Assembly: GCA_964479625.1 (NCBI GenBank)
Contig: CAYZMS010000016.1
Coordinates: forward strand, 37,486-101,485
Origin: CAYZMS01 sp964479625
Lineage (GTDB): Bacteria; Bacteroidota; Bacteroidia; Chitinophagales; Saprospiraceae
Length of the DNA: 64,000 bases
Direction: 5' to 3'
This document shows positions 25,924 through 34,662 of the stretch, piece by piece (within the stretch, counting starts at the first letter, position 1; every line of letters starts with the position of its first letter). The notes under the pieces are model-generated. The model searched no databases. It was given only the letters and a program-made list of their open reading frames with translations, and was not told the DNA's origin. A program made the position numbers and the translations under genes.

Positions 25924-28900
25924 ATGAGAAAGTACATTCTTCCGGCTATTCTTTTTTTAGTGGCCCAGGGGGCTATTTTTGCTCAACTTGCGGAGCCCGT
26001 TCGTCTGGAAGGGCCCACCAGCTCCGGGGGCTTGCGTATGTTGTGTACCAATGATGCCGGTACCATCAGTTTTGCCCCCTTTGACGGGCAAAGTAATGAT
26101 GCCGGAGCAGGCATTTTCTTTTTATGTGCGGGGGATTCCATTCAGGTCATTCACAACCAGGATTTCAATCTTGGCGGAGATCCCAACCCCTCCACCGCCC
26201 CTGGTATTGGGTATGCCTACTATGATTGTCCGCCGGCTGCGGCCTTCTCCGGCCCTAGCCTGTCAGATATTAGTATCGATCCCTGCCTGAATGATACCGA
26301 TCCCATTTTCGATCCTATGGGGAATCCCATCGATCAAATGAACGGGATTTGGATTACTACACAGAACAATAATGGCGATGCCGTTTTCTTAAACGACGGT
26401 TCCGTTCAACAAGCCTGGACCAATGGAGCTCCCGTTCGATTCCTTTTCGCTCCGATCACAGTGGATGACTTCAATAATAATCTGTACGAGGTAGACAGTA
26501 CCGGCACAGCCGGGAACTGTGTTAATGTAAACACCGATCAGGCCTTTCGGGTAATCTACCTTAACCCCATTGAGGTCTCCCAGATCGTTCCCGATATCCC
26601 CGGTGAGCAATGCTTTGCCTCCTTTAATGTGGAGGGCGGTATGCCCGAATTTGATAATTCGGAAAGTTATACTTTCAACATCTTCAAGGCAGATGACCCT
26701 ACCGTCCGGGGAATGATTACTAATACCAGTACCCCTGGTCACGACGACCAGGTCAGGATCTTTGTCCCGGAATCCGGTACCTATCAAATTGAGGTGGAGG
26801 ATGGGAAAAGCTGTGGAGCTTCCTTCACCATGGATATAAGTAGTTGTAATAGTGTCTCCTTTGAAGCGCCCCTTCAAAATCGTATGCAGGGGGAAAATTT
26901 TTGCATAGACGTACTAGTAGAGGATTTTGATAGCGTAGGACTTATGGAATTCAGTGTGACCTGGGATGCCAGCGTACTCAATTTTCAGGCGGTTACCAAT
27001 TTAAACCCCTTTCTACCAGGCCTCAGCAACGCCAATTTCAATCAGGCGGCTCCTGACAGCCTTTTGATAAGCTGGAACGATGACACCTTCATGGATGTCA
27101 GTTTACCCGATAGCTCCAGCCTCTTCCAACTCTGCTTTCAGGTGATCGGCAACCCCGGAGATGAAAGTCCGATTCGCTTTTTTCCAGCACGGAATATTTT
27201 CGAAACAGTGGCTAATATTTCCGGAGACCTGGACAGTTATGGCTTTATTTTTTCGAATGGACAGGTCAACGTTTCCAACAGTTCCTTATTTGTCGACATT
27301 CAAACCAATGAACTGGATTGCGCGGGGGCTGCAGACGGAACGGCAACTGTAAGGGTCGCTCAGGGATTGCCCTCCTATGTTCTGACGGTAACCTCCACTT
27401 CCGATCCTACCTTCGCGCCCATCGACAGTGTCATATTCGAGAACGGAGGCGCTGTCACCTTTATGAACCTCCCGGGCGGAGAATACCAACTGGATATTAG
27501 TGACGCCACAGTACCTGCAAATACCTTTCTTGATACCTTTATCATAAATGCACCGGCTACTCTGGATGCACGCATTCGAATTCTGAATGACCCCACCTGC
27601 TTTGGCTTTTCAGACGGAGTTGTAGAGGTGGAAGTACTGGTCAACGGAATCATCCAACCCAACCCGGAAAACAACTTCCAGATCCAATGGAATCTACCTG
27701 ACTCTACCGGAGCGAGGATGGTTAACCTCCCTGCTGGCCCCTATTCGGTAACGGTAACCAATTCCGATGGCTGTACCTCTGACGCGAGTACGAATTTGTC
27801 CCAGCCCTCTCCCATTAGCCGCCTTATGAATGGGGGGAATACGACCTTGGATACAGCAACTTGTAGCGGAGTAGCTGATGGGGGCATTAATATTTTAGTG
27901 GTCGGGGGTATTGCTCCCAACGGACTTTATGAATTCAATTTCGACAGCCTTCCCAACTTTACCGGTTCCAATTACGTACAAAATAACATTCCTTCCGACC
28001 TTTACCGCTTTACCATTACAGATGAGAACGGCTGTGTCAAGGTGGATTCCGTGATCGTTCCTGCTGCCAAGATCTTAAGCATAGACGGGGCCGTTACCGA
28101 TGCAGTCTGTAACGGCGGTTTTGACGGGTCCATTGTAAGCAGTGGTTTGACTTCCGGTGAGGCCCCGGACCTTCCTTATACCTTTAGTTGGTCGACCGGC
28201 CAGGTTGATGTAGATCCCACCGGAAGTTCCATCACCGGATTGAGCGCAGGCACTTATTTCCTAACCATGCAAGACAGCGACCCCCTGGGTTGTGCGGTGG
28301 TCGACAGCTTCGTCGTACAGGAACCTGATTCCATTCAAATCGGCCTAATTGACATTCAAAATGAAAGCTGTAATATCGGGAATGATGGCAGTGCTACCGT
28401 CGCTGTATTCGGTGGATTACCGCCTTATAATTACTTATGGAGCGACGGTCAGACCGATTCCATGGCTGTCAACCTGGTTGCGGGAATCTACACCGTGGAA
28501 GTGACGGATGCCAACAACTGTACGGTAACGGGTACTGTGGAGATCACGCAGCCTGTCCCCCCACAGGTAACTGCCTTTCCCAATGATACCCTCGCCTGTC
28601 CGGATGATGCCAATGGATCCCTCACCGTAACCGCAGTGCCAGGTGGGGCCCCTATCGACACCTACGAATGGGATAACGGGGCCTTTGGACCTACCATTAC
28701 CGGCCTTGTCCCAGGTAACTATATTGTCAGCATTACGGCGACAGACGGCTGCATCACCGTAGATACGGCTGCTGTTGTTGCTCCTCAAGCGGTCAGGATA
28801 GATAGTATTCTCAGTCAATCGCCCGTCTGCCCGGGTGAATCGAGTGGCCAGCTGACCGTATTTGCAGCCGGAGGTACTATGCCCTACACCTACATCTGGG

Positions 28901-30579
28901 AAGATACTCCTCAGCCGGATACGCTGCTGAGTGCCGTTTATATGGGGCTGGAAGCGGGTACTTACAATGTCACGGTGACGGATGCGAATAATTGCCCAAC
29001 CGCCTCAGCGACCGGCTCTGTCAGCGACCCTGCTACCCTTCAAATCAATTTCACAGATACCACTTCGGTAAGTTGTTTTGGAGGAGATTGCGATGGAAGC
29101 GCCACCGCCCTGGCCGAATATACGGATGGCAGTACCGGTTTATTCACCTTTACCTGGGGGAATGGAGAAACCTTCACCAATACCAATACTTCTACCGCTA
29201 TTCAGTTGTGCCAGGGTTTCAACACCCTGCTGGTGGTTGATTCCAACCAATGCGCAGCCCTGGATTCGATCAATATACCGGCGCCTCAGCAAATCATGAT
29301 ACTGCCCAGCATTGATCCGGTAAGTTGTAACGGCAGAAGCGATGGTGTGGCCATGGTAACCGTTAATGGCGGCTCGGCACCTTATGATTACCTGTGGCTG
29401 GGAGATGGTTCCACCAGCCCCACCAATCCCAACCTGCCCGCAGGGGATTATACCGTAGTGGTGACCGACAATCGAAATTGTAGTGAGGAAGCGGTAGTGA
29501 CCGTAACCGAACCAGATGTCCTGCAGTTGCGAATTGACCCGCTGCGCACCAGGGATGTCAGTTGCAATGGCGAAATGGACGGCATGATCGGCGTTCTGGT
29601 AAACAGTGAAGACAATATCAACTCCCTGGGGCCGAACCCCTATAACTGGTCAGACGGACAGACGCCTGCCAGTTCTGATCTTGCAGAGAACCTTCTGGCC
29701 GGTACGTACTTCGTAACGGTCACGGATATTGAAGGTTGTACTGATTCGGTTTCCTTTACACTGATCGAGCCTACCCCCGTACAGGCAGTGATCTCACAAC
29801 CACAGGACCCGCGCTGCTTCGGAGAAGCTACTGCCCTGCGGGTAGATACCGCCTTCGGGGGGAATGGGCAAATGCTACTGGATTATACCTTTTCCGTAGA
29901 TAATAACGGTCTGATGTTCCCACTGGATCAGGCTGCCAGTATATTCGCAGGCCCTCACCTGGTGACCGTGGAGGACCCGCTGGGTTGTAGCTTCACGGAC
30001 TCTATCTTCATCAACCAACCCGATGAATTGACCGTACAGTTTAACCCGGATGAGATCGTCATTGAGTTAGGGGATTCCAGCGTTCAATTATTTCCCATTA
30101 TTAACTCTTCCCTGCCGATCACTACTTATTTATGGACTCCCTCTACCTATCTATCCTCCGATACAGTGGAGGCCCCCTTTGTCGATCCTCGGGAAAGCCT
30201 GGAATACACTCTGACTGTAGTCGATGTAAACGGATGTAGTGCTTTGGAAAATATTTTTGTAGAACTGGACCGCAACCGGAATATTTTCCTTCCCAATGTG
30301 TTTTCACCGAACGGGGACGGCCGTAACGATGAGTTCCGCATTTTCGGCTGCACGGGTGTCACTCAGGTGACTTACGCCCAGGTCTACGACCGGTGGGGTG
30401 ACCTGGTCGCAGAATTATCCTCTCCCTTTCTGCCAGACTGTGGCAGTGGTTCCATCATCTGGGACGGAGAAGTAAATGGAGAAGATGCTCCCTCGGGAGT
30501 ATACGTCTATGTAGCAGAGGTTCAATTCCTGGATGGAATTACCCTGACCTACCGGGGAGATGTGACCCTGATCCGGTAA
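25924..30579 (+). CDS. Giant SprB-repeat surface protein, T9SS type-B cargo
   Basis: 1551 residues from the ATG at 25924, which opens a signal peptide (YILPAILFLVAQGAIFAQ). Residues ~310-450 contain a cohesin-like fold (ENFCIDVLVEDFDSVGLMEFSVTWDASVLNF...LCFQVIG). From ~460 to ~1400 about a dozen SprB-type repeats of 70-90 residues follow, each with a C-x-G/DG pattern (SCNGRSDGVAMVTVNGGSAP) and an LPAGDYTVVVTD-type end. The last ~90 residues are a type-B gliding-motility-associated sorting domain (LPNVFSPNGDGRNDEF...YDRWGD...GVYVYVAEV...). It should be exported by the T9SS and attached or released at the surface as an adhesin; the exact ligand is unknown. Confidence 0.92.
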   Translation: MRKYILPAILFLVAQGAIFAQLAEPVRLEGPTSSGGLRMLCTNDAGTISFAPFDGQSNDAGAGIFFLCAGDSIQVIHNQDFNLGGDPNPSTAPGIGYAYYDCPPAAAFSGPSLSDISIDPCLNDTDPIFDPMGNPIDQMNGIWITTQNNNGDAVFLNDGSVQQAWTNGAPVRFLFAPITVDDFNNNLYEVDSTGTAGNCVNVNTDQAFRVIYLNPIEVSQIVPDIPGEQCFASFNVEGGMPEFDNSESYTFNIFKADDPTVRGMITNTSTPGHDDQVRIFVPESGTYQIEVEDGKSCGASFTMDISSCNSVSFEAPLQNRMQGENFCIDVLVEDFDSVGLMEFSVTWDASVLNFQAVTNLNPFLPGLSNANFNQAAPDSLLISWNDDTFMDVSLPDSSSLFQLCFQVIGNPGDESPIRFFPARNIFETVANISGDLDSYGFIFSNGQVNVSNSSLFVDIQTNELDCAGAADGTATVRVAQGLPSYVLTVTSTSDPTFAPIDSVIFENGGAVTFMNLPGGEYQLDISDATVPANTFLDTFIINAPATLDARIRILNDPTCFGFSDGVVEVEVLVNGIIQPNPENNFQIQWNLPDSTGARMVNLPAGPYSVTVTNSDGCTSDASTNLSQPSPISRLMNGGNTTLDTATCSGVADGGINILVVGGIAPNGLYEFNFDSLPNFTGSNYVQNNIPSDLYRFTITDENGCVKVDSVIVPAAKILSIDGAVTDAVCNGGFDGSIVSSGLTSGEAPDLPYTFSWSTGQVDVDPTGSSITGLSAGTYFLTMQDSDPLGCAVVDSFVVQEPDSIQIGLIDIQNESCNIGNDGSATVAVFGGLPPYNYLWSDGQTDSMAVNLVAGIYTVEVTDANNCTVTGTVEITQPVPPQVTAFPNDTLACPDDANGSLTVTAVPGGAPIDTYEWDNGAFGPTITGLVPGNYIVSITATDGCITVDTAAVVAPQAVRIDSILSQSPVCPGESSGQLTVFAAGGTMPYTYIWEDTPQPDTLLSAVYMGLEAGTYNVTVTDANNCPTASATGSVSDPATLQINFTDTTSVSCFGGDCDGSATALAEYTDGSTGLFTFTWGNGETFTNTNTSTAIQLCQGFNTLLVVDSNQCAALDSINIPAPQQIMILPSIDPVSCNGRSDGVAMVTVNGGSAPYDYLWLGDGSTSPTNPNLPAGDYTVVVTDNRNCSEEAVVTVTEPDVLQLRIDPLRTRDVSCNGEMDGMIGVLVNSEDNINSLGPNPYNWSDGQTPASSDLAENLLAGTYFVTVTDIEGCTDSVSFTLIEPTPVQAVISQPQDPRCFGEATALRVDTAFGGNGQMLLDYTFSVDNNGLMFPLDQAASIFAGPHLVTVEDPLGCSFTDSIFINQPDELTVQFNPDEIVIELGDSSVQLFPIINSSLPITTYLWTPSTYLSSDTVEAPFVDPRESLEYTLTVVDVNGCSALENIFVELDRNRNIFLPNVFSPNGDGRNDEFRIFGCTGVTQVTYAQVYDRWGDLVAELSSPFLPDCGSGSIIWDGEVNGEDAPSGVYVYVAEVQFLDGITLTYRGDVTLIR

Positions 30580-30584
30580 AGGGG

Positions 30585-30625
30585 CAAATGCTCGATGGGC
30601 ATTTTCGACGCCCATCGAGCATTTG
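30585..30625 (+). terminator. Strong hairpin terminator after the SprB-repeat gene
   Basis: Perfect 16-bp stem (30585-30600 and 30610-30625) with a 9-nt loop attttcgac, starting 6 nt after the stop codon. There is no long T run, but the position and stability suggest termination or 3'-end protection, possibly for both convergent genes. Confidence 0.65.
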
Positions 30626-30737
30626 ATCATTCATCACAGAAGTTTACCAACTATGAAGTTTTGGGGCCCTTCCAAGTGGGTTCCGATATTGCCTGGCACG
30701 ACTGAATTAGCACGGATACCACATAAATTAATGGTAA

Positions 30738-31973
30738 TCAGCGGATGATTGTAACGCTGCCACTGGTCAGCAGTTCCTCTCCGTTACAAATGTTTCGAAC
30801 CCGGTACAGGAAAACACCGGGATTAACTTTCTGGCCCTGAAAGAAACCATCCCAGCGTTGGAAAGGATCGGCAGTGCCGAAAACCCGGCCTCCCCAACGA
30901 TCGAAGACCTCTAAAGCAATAAACCCATTCTGGATAGCAAAGGGATTGTCTACGCCAAAAGTTTCATTTAGTCCATCGCCATTGGGCGTAAAGGCGTTAG
31001 GCAGGTAAACCGTACTGCAATCCAGGGAATTGGGGTCCACCACATTGATCGCTATGGAATCTTCCGCTATGCAAGTAGAAATATTGTCAGACAATTGCAC
31101 CTTAAAAATACTCGTTCCGGCAAAAATAGGCGTGATTACAGGCTCCGCAGCCGATGAGTTACTTACTCCGGTGGTTGGCAACCAGTTGTAACCCGTTGCA
31201 CAGCTGGCTCCCATTTGGATAGCAACCGACTCTCCCAGAAAAATAGAGGTGTCGCGATTCAGGATCCGATCCGGGCGACGGTCATATCCGGCCTCCACTT
31301 CCGGATCGTCCAGTGCCCGGTTGTAAAAGCGCAGGTCATCGATTATTCCGTCCAGGGAAGTTTCATTCAGGCCGTAGCAGTCGCTCCCCCCCAAAATGAG
31401 GTTGCTTTCATTGGAAATATCGATCCGGCTAAGGGTTGCCAGTTCCTGTCGGAATTCCCCATTGAGGTATAATTTGACCCGGGTGGCGTCCCGGATAATG
31501 GTAATATGATGCCAACAATTACCCTCCGGCAGGACTTCCACCAGGCTGACGCTCTTTTCAGCCGACTCACTCAAGACCACGTTTAAAGTGCGATTCAGGG
31601 GGCGATAGCGAATATAAAAGGAACTATCGCTGCCACAAATGGGGTGGCGTTTCGAAAGGATATATTGAGTTCCGTTAGGCCCAGTAGATTTGAAGTAAAA
31701 GGAGATCGAAAAGTCCTCCGTATCAAATTCATCTGTAACGGGGCCGATAAAGTTCAATTGGTCGACCGCTCCTTTAAAGGCTACTGCATTTTCCTTTACC
31801 CCACAGACAAAGTTCGGATTACCAATGGGAATACCCACGTTTGCGGAATTACCGGTGGCGTCGGTAAAAGCGGTATCAAAGGGATAATAAGCTACCAAAC
31901 CTACCGTGGATTGGGCGAAAGCCGCAAGGGAATAGAATAAGCAAAAAAGGAAAGCCAGGGTCTGGATCTTCAT
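30738..31973 (-). CDS. LamG-domain secreted protein with T9SS type-B sorting domain
   Basis: 411 residues. Signal peptide (LAFLFCLFYSLAAFAQ); a concanavalin A-like LamG domain at ~25-230 (GLVAYYPFDTAFTDATGN..., FSISFYFKSTGPNG, LDGIIDDLRFYNRALDDPEV); a linker of Ig-like type; and a C-terminal type-B domain (VYLPNAFTPNGDGLNETFGVDNP...VFDRWGGRVFGT...NPGVFLYRVRN). It converges with the SprB-repeat gene and is likely another T9SS cargo that binds glycans or proteins. Confidence 0.9.
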   Translation of the reverse strand: MKIQTLAFLFCLFYSLAAFAQSTVGLVAYYPFDTAFTDATGNSANVGIPIGNPNFVCGVKENAVAFKGAVDQLNFIGPVTDEFDTEDFSISFYFKSTGPNGTQYILSKRHPICGSDSSFYIRYRPLNRTLNVVLSESAEKSVSLVEVLPEGNCWHHITIIRDATRVKLYLNGEFRQELATLSRIDISNESNLILGGSDCYGLNETSLDGIIDDLRFYNRALDDPEVEAGYDRRPDRILNRDTSIFLGESVAIQMGASCATGYNWLPTTGVSNSSAAEPVITPIFAGTSIFKVQLSDNISTCIAEDSIAINVVDPNSLDCSTVYLPNAFTPNGDGLNETFGVDNPFAIQNGFIALEVFDRWGGRVFGTADPFQRWDGFFQGQKVNPGVFLYRVRNICNGEELLTSGSVTIIR

Positions 31974-32081
31974 TCGAAAACTATTTCCAATCTTAACGTA
32001 AAGGCTATTGGGTTATTTTCCAATTGAGGCGAGCCGCACCAATGGACGGGGTGAAAACACCCCTAATAGCAGCTGCTCTTT

Positions 32082-33014
32082 TTAAATCCCTCCGGTATCG
32101 AATAAAAAGGAGGCGTACAAAAGGTAGAGCATTAATAAAAACGCCCCTTCCCAACGGGTAATATGCCGATTATTGGACATCACACCAAAAAGAATAGTTA
32201 ACACTATCATCATCGGGATAAAAGTCGTTTTCATACTCACCGGTATCTCCAACTCCCCAATCAAAGAAGGCAATCCCATGACGAAAAAGGTATTGAAGAT
32301 ATTGGAACCCAGCACATTACCCACCGCAATGGAGGCCTTACCCTTTCGGGCAGCACTCAGGCTAACGATCACCTCGGGCAGGGAAGTACCCAAGGCGATT
32401 ACAGAAAGGGAGAAAATTTCAGAGCTGATGCCCAGCAATTCTGAGAGGCGGGAAATATTCGAAATGGTGTAGGTCGCTCCTATCCAGACGCCTGCCGCTC
32501 CAATGAGCAGCATGACATAGGTTTTCCAACTGGTGTGCACCTTGACCACTTCTTCCTCTGAGTTATCGCTTAAACCGGAGTAAAGTAAAAAAATAACGAT
32601 CCCTAAAAACAAGAGAATAGATTCGAATAAGGAGACCCTAAGATCCAGAATAACAAAATAAAGCATAAATGCTGACCCCCAGAGATAGGGCATATCAATG
32701 TTCCAGACGTTATAATCCAGGCGTATACCATTGGTTACGACCGTGACCAGGCCCAGGACCAGGGCGATGTTGGTAATATTCGAGCCCACCACATTGCCTA
32801 CTACGATCTCTGACTCCCCCTGTAAAACAGAAGAAATCGAAGTAACAAGTTCTGGTAGAGAGGTGCCGAAGGCAACAATGGTAACCCCGATGATAAAGGG
32901 CGAAATACCCAAGGAGAGCCCAACCTTTTCGGCCGAATCGATCAGCCAATCGGAGGAAATTAAAAGAAGGGCCAGAAAAACAATGATTAAGCCAAGCGTA
33001 ATTGCGACATCCAT
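32082..33014 (-). CDS. Calcium/sodium antiporter (CaCA family, YrbG-like)
   Basis: 310 residues, about ten membrane helices. The two inverted alpha repeats are clear: GTSLPELVTSISSVLQGESEIVVGNVVGSN and GTSLPEVIVSLSAARKGKASIAVGNVLGSN, each with the Glu that binds the cation. It exchanges Ca2+ for Na+ (or K+) across the inner membrane. A -7-like element lies 65 nt upstream. Confidence 0.92.
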   Translation of the reverse strand: MDVAITLGLIIVFLALLLISSDWLIDSAEKVGLSLGISPFIIGVTIVAFGTSLPELVTSISSVLQGESEIVVGNVVGSNITNIALVLGLVTVVTNGIRLDYNVWNIDMPYLWGSAFMLYFVILDLRVSLFESILLFLGIVIFLLYSGLSDNSEEEVVKVHTSWKTYVMLLIGAAGVWIGATYTISNISRLSELLGISSEIFSLSVIALGTSLPEVIVSLSAARKGKASIAVGNVLGSNIFNTFFVMGLPSLIGELEIPVSMKTTFIPMMIVLTILFGVMSNNRHITRWEGAFLLMLYLLYASFLFDTGGI

Positions 33015-33078
33015 ATATTCAAAAAAATTGGCTATTGGAGGCTCGAAAGCTGTTTGGTGAAAAAGCTTGAAACTGCTT

Positions 33079-33086
33079 CAAATGTA
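33079..33086 (-). promoter_or_regulatory. Putative -7 element of the antiporter gene
   Basis: TACATTTG on the minus strand, an exact TAnnTTTG match 65 nt before the ATG. No clear -33. Confidence 0.38.
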
Positions 33087-33259
33087 CTGCTTTATTTGTT
33101 TCTGTTTTGAAAAATAAATGGGAATCCCAAGCCGGTAGAGGCAGGGAACACCTAAAATAGCGAAAGTGAATTTAGATTACAGCAGGCGAAAAGGCCTCCT
33201 AAAAGGAGTGAATGCGAACCAAAACTGCTAATTTTGTTTTCTTTAAAATTTATCCCTTT

Positions 33260-34099
33260 ATGGCCCTGGATCAAGTAGATGTGGATCAATTGGAATCGGG
33301 AAAGGATGAAATGACCTTTCTGGAACATTTGGAAGAGTTGCGCTGGCACATCATCCGGAGCCTTGTGGCGATAGTATCGGTTGGCATAGTCTTATTCATT
33401 GCCCAGGAGTGGTTGTTTCGGCAGGTTATTTTCGCCCCTACCTATCCGGATTTTCTAAGTTACCGGGCGATCTGTGCCTTTTCCAATCAGGTTGGTCTGG
33501 GAGATCGCATGTGCTTTACCCCTCCGGAATTTGAAAAACAGGCGATCGGGTTTGGAGAGTCTTTTATTACCAGTATCAAGGTGTCTTTCATTACCGGCTT
33601 TGTAGTTGCCTTTCCCTATGTATTTTGGGAATTTTGGCGTTTTATCCGGCCGGGGCTTTACCCCAGGGAACGCCGGGCCGCCCGGGGCATTGTTGTTATT
33701 TGTTCCCTGCTTTTCATGATGGGGGTGACATTCGGGTATTATGTTATTTCCCCCTTCGCCATCAACTTCCTCGCCGGCTACACTATTCCCGGTGTTTCCA
33801 ACGCCCCTACCCTTTCCTCTCTGATCACCTATATGGTGATGTTCACCCTTCCGGCGGGTTTGGTTTTTGAGCTGCCGATCGTAGTCTTTTTCCTTTCCCG
33901 GGTAGGTCTGATCGTCCCACAGGATATGCGGACTTACCGCCGGCATGCCATTATCCTCATTTTGATGCTTTCGGCCCTGATCACACCTCCCGACGTGGTC
34001 ACCCAGTTGTTGATCGGGATTCCTTTATTTTTCCTTTATGAGATCAGTATTCTAGTTTCTGCCCGAGTGGTTCGAAATCTGGAGAAAGAAGAAGTTTAA
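33260..34099 (+). CDS. tatC: Sec-independent protein translocase subunit TatC
   Basis: 279 residues from the ATG at 33260; the longer frame to 33212 has no conserved sequence. The N-terminal signature MTFLEHLEELRWHIIRSL is the twin-arginine signal recognition site, and six membrane helices follow, with FPYVFWEFWRFIRPGLYPRERR after helix 2 and PDVVTQ near the end. TatC receives folded Tat substrates. No tatA gene is adjacent. Confidence 0.95.
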   Translation: MALDQVDVDQLESGKDEMTFLEHLEELRWHIIRSLVAIVSVGIVLFIAQEWLFRQVIFAPTYPDFLSYRAICAFSNQVGLGDRMCFTPPEFEKQAIGFGESFITSIKVSFITGFVVAFPYVFWEFWRFIRPGLYPRERRAARGIVVICSLLFMMGVTFGYYVISPFAINFLAGYTIPGVSNAPTLSSLITYMVMFTLPAGLVFELPIVVFFLSRVGLIVPQDMRTYRRHAIILILMLSALITPPDVVTQLLIGIPLFFLYEISILVSARVVRNLEKEEV

Positions 34100-34102
34100 A
34101 TT

Positions 34103-34552
34103 ATGGAGCGGATTTCCAGTAATGCTACCCTGTTTTTCAAATTCTTTGTGCCCATTTTCTGGATGGTCTTCATGGGTGGGGTTACGGCAGTCGTCCTGTT
34201 CAAGGGAGATTTTCTACGAGGAGCAGCAGGCGGTACTATCTTCAAACTTTTTATGGCCCTTGGGTACCTGGCTGGCCTGTTGGTCATTTACTTTACCTTA
34301 TTCCAGCTCAAACGGGTAGAGATAAGCCCCGATTCCATCTATATCACCAATTATTTTAAACATTACCGCTATTCAGTGGAAAGTGTTCAAAAGATCCAGC
34401 TTAGTCGATTCCTCTTCTTCGAAACCGGCCGTATAGAACTTTACCAGCCGGGAACTTTCGGCAGGAACCTCCGCTTTTTAGCCAGCCGTAGCCGGCTTCG
34501 GGCTGTGTTAGAGGAAATGCCAGAATGGAAGGTGATCATCCGCCCAGTTTAG
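34103..34552 (+). CDS. Small membrane protein with PH-like C-terminal domain
   Basis: 149 residues. Two membrane helices (FFVPIFWMVFMGGVTAVVLF and LFMALGYLAGLLVIYFTLF), then ~80 residues of beta-type sequence (LKRVEISPDSIYITNYFKHYRYSVESVQKIQLSRFLFFETGRIEL) that resembles bacterial PH domains. Starts 3 nt after the tatC stop, so co-transcribed with it. No known role; the link to Tat is only positional. Confidence 0.7.
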   Translation: MERISSNATLFFKFFVPIFWMVFMGGVTAVVLFKGDFLRGAAGGTIFKLFMALGYLAGLLVIYFTLFQLKRVEISPDSIYITNYFKHYRYSVESVQKIQLSRFLFFETGRIELYQPGTFGRNLRFLASRSRLRAVLEEMPEWKVIIRPV

Positions 34553-34662
34553 CAAAGTCCCAGGTAGGAAGACCCATCATACACTCCATTTCCCATAACT
34601 CCTTTCCTCTACGGGCACTTTTTCATATTGAAAAAAGGCTTAATCTTCTAAAATGGCCCCTC

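Noticed and set aside
27280..30000. Regular repeats that could suggest a CRISPR or tandem DNA repeat
   Set aside because: They are protein-level SprB repeats with 70-90 residue period; DNA copies are divergent and there are no constant spacers.
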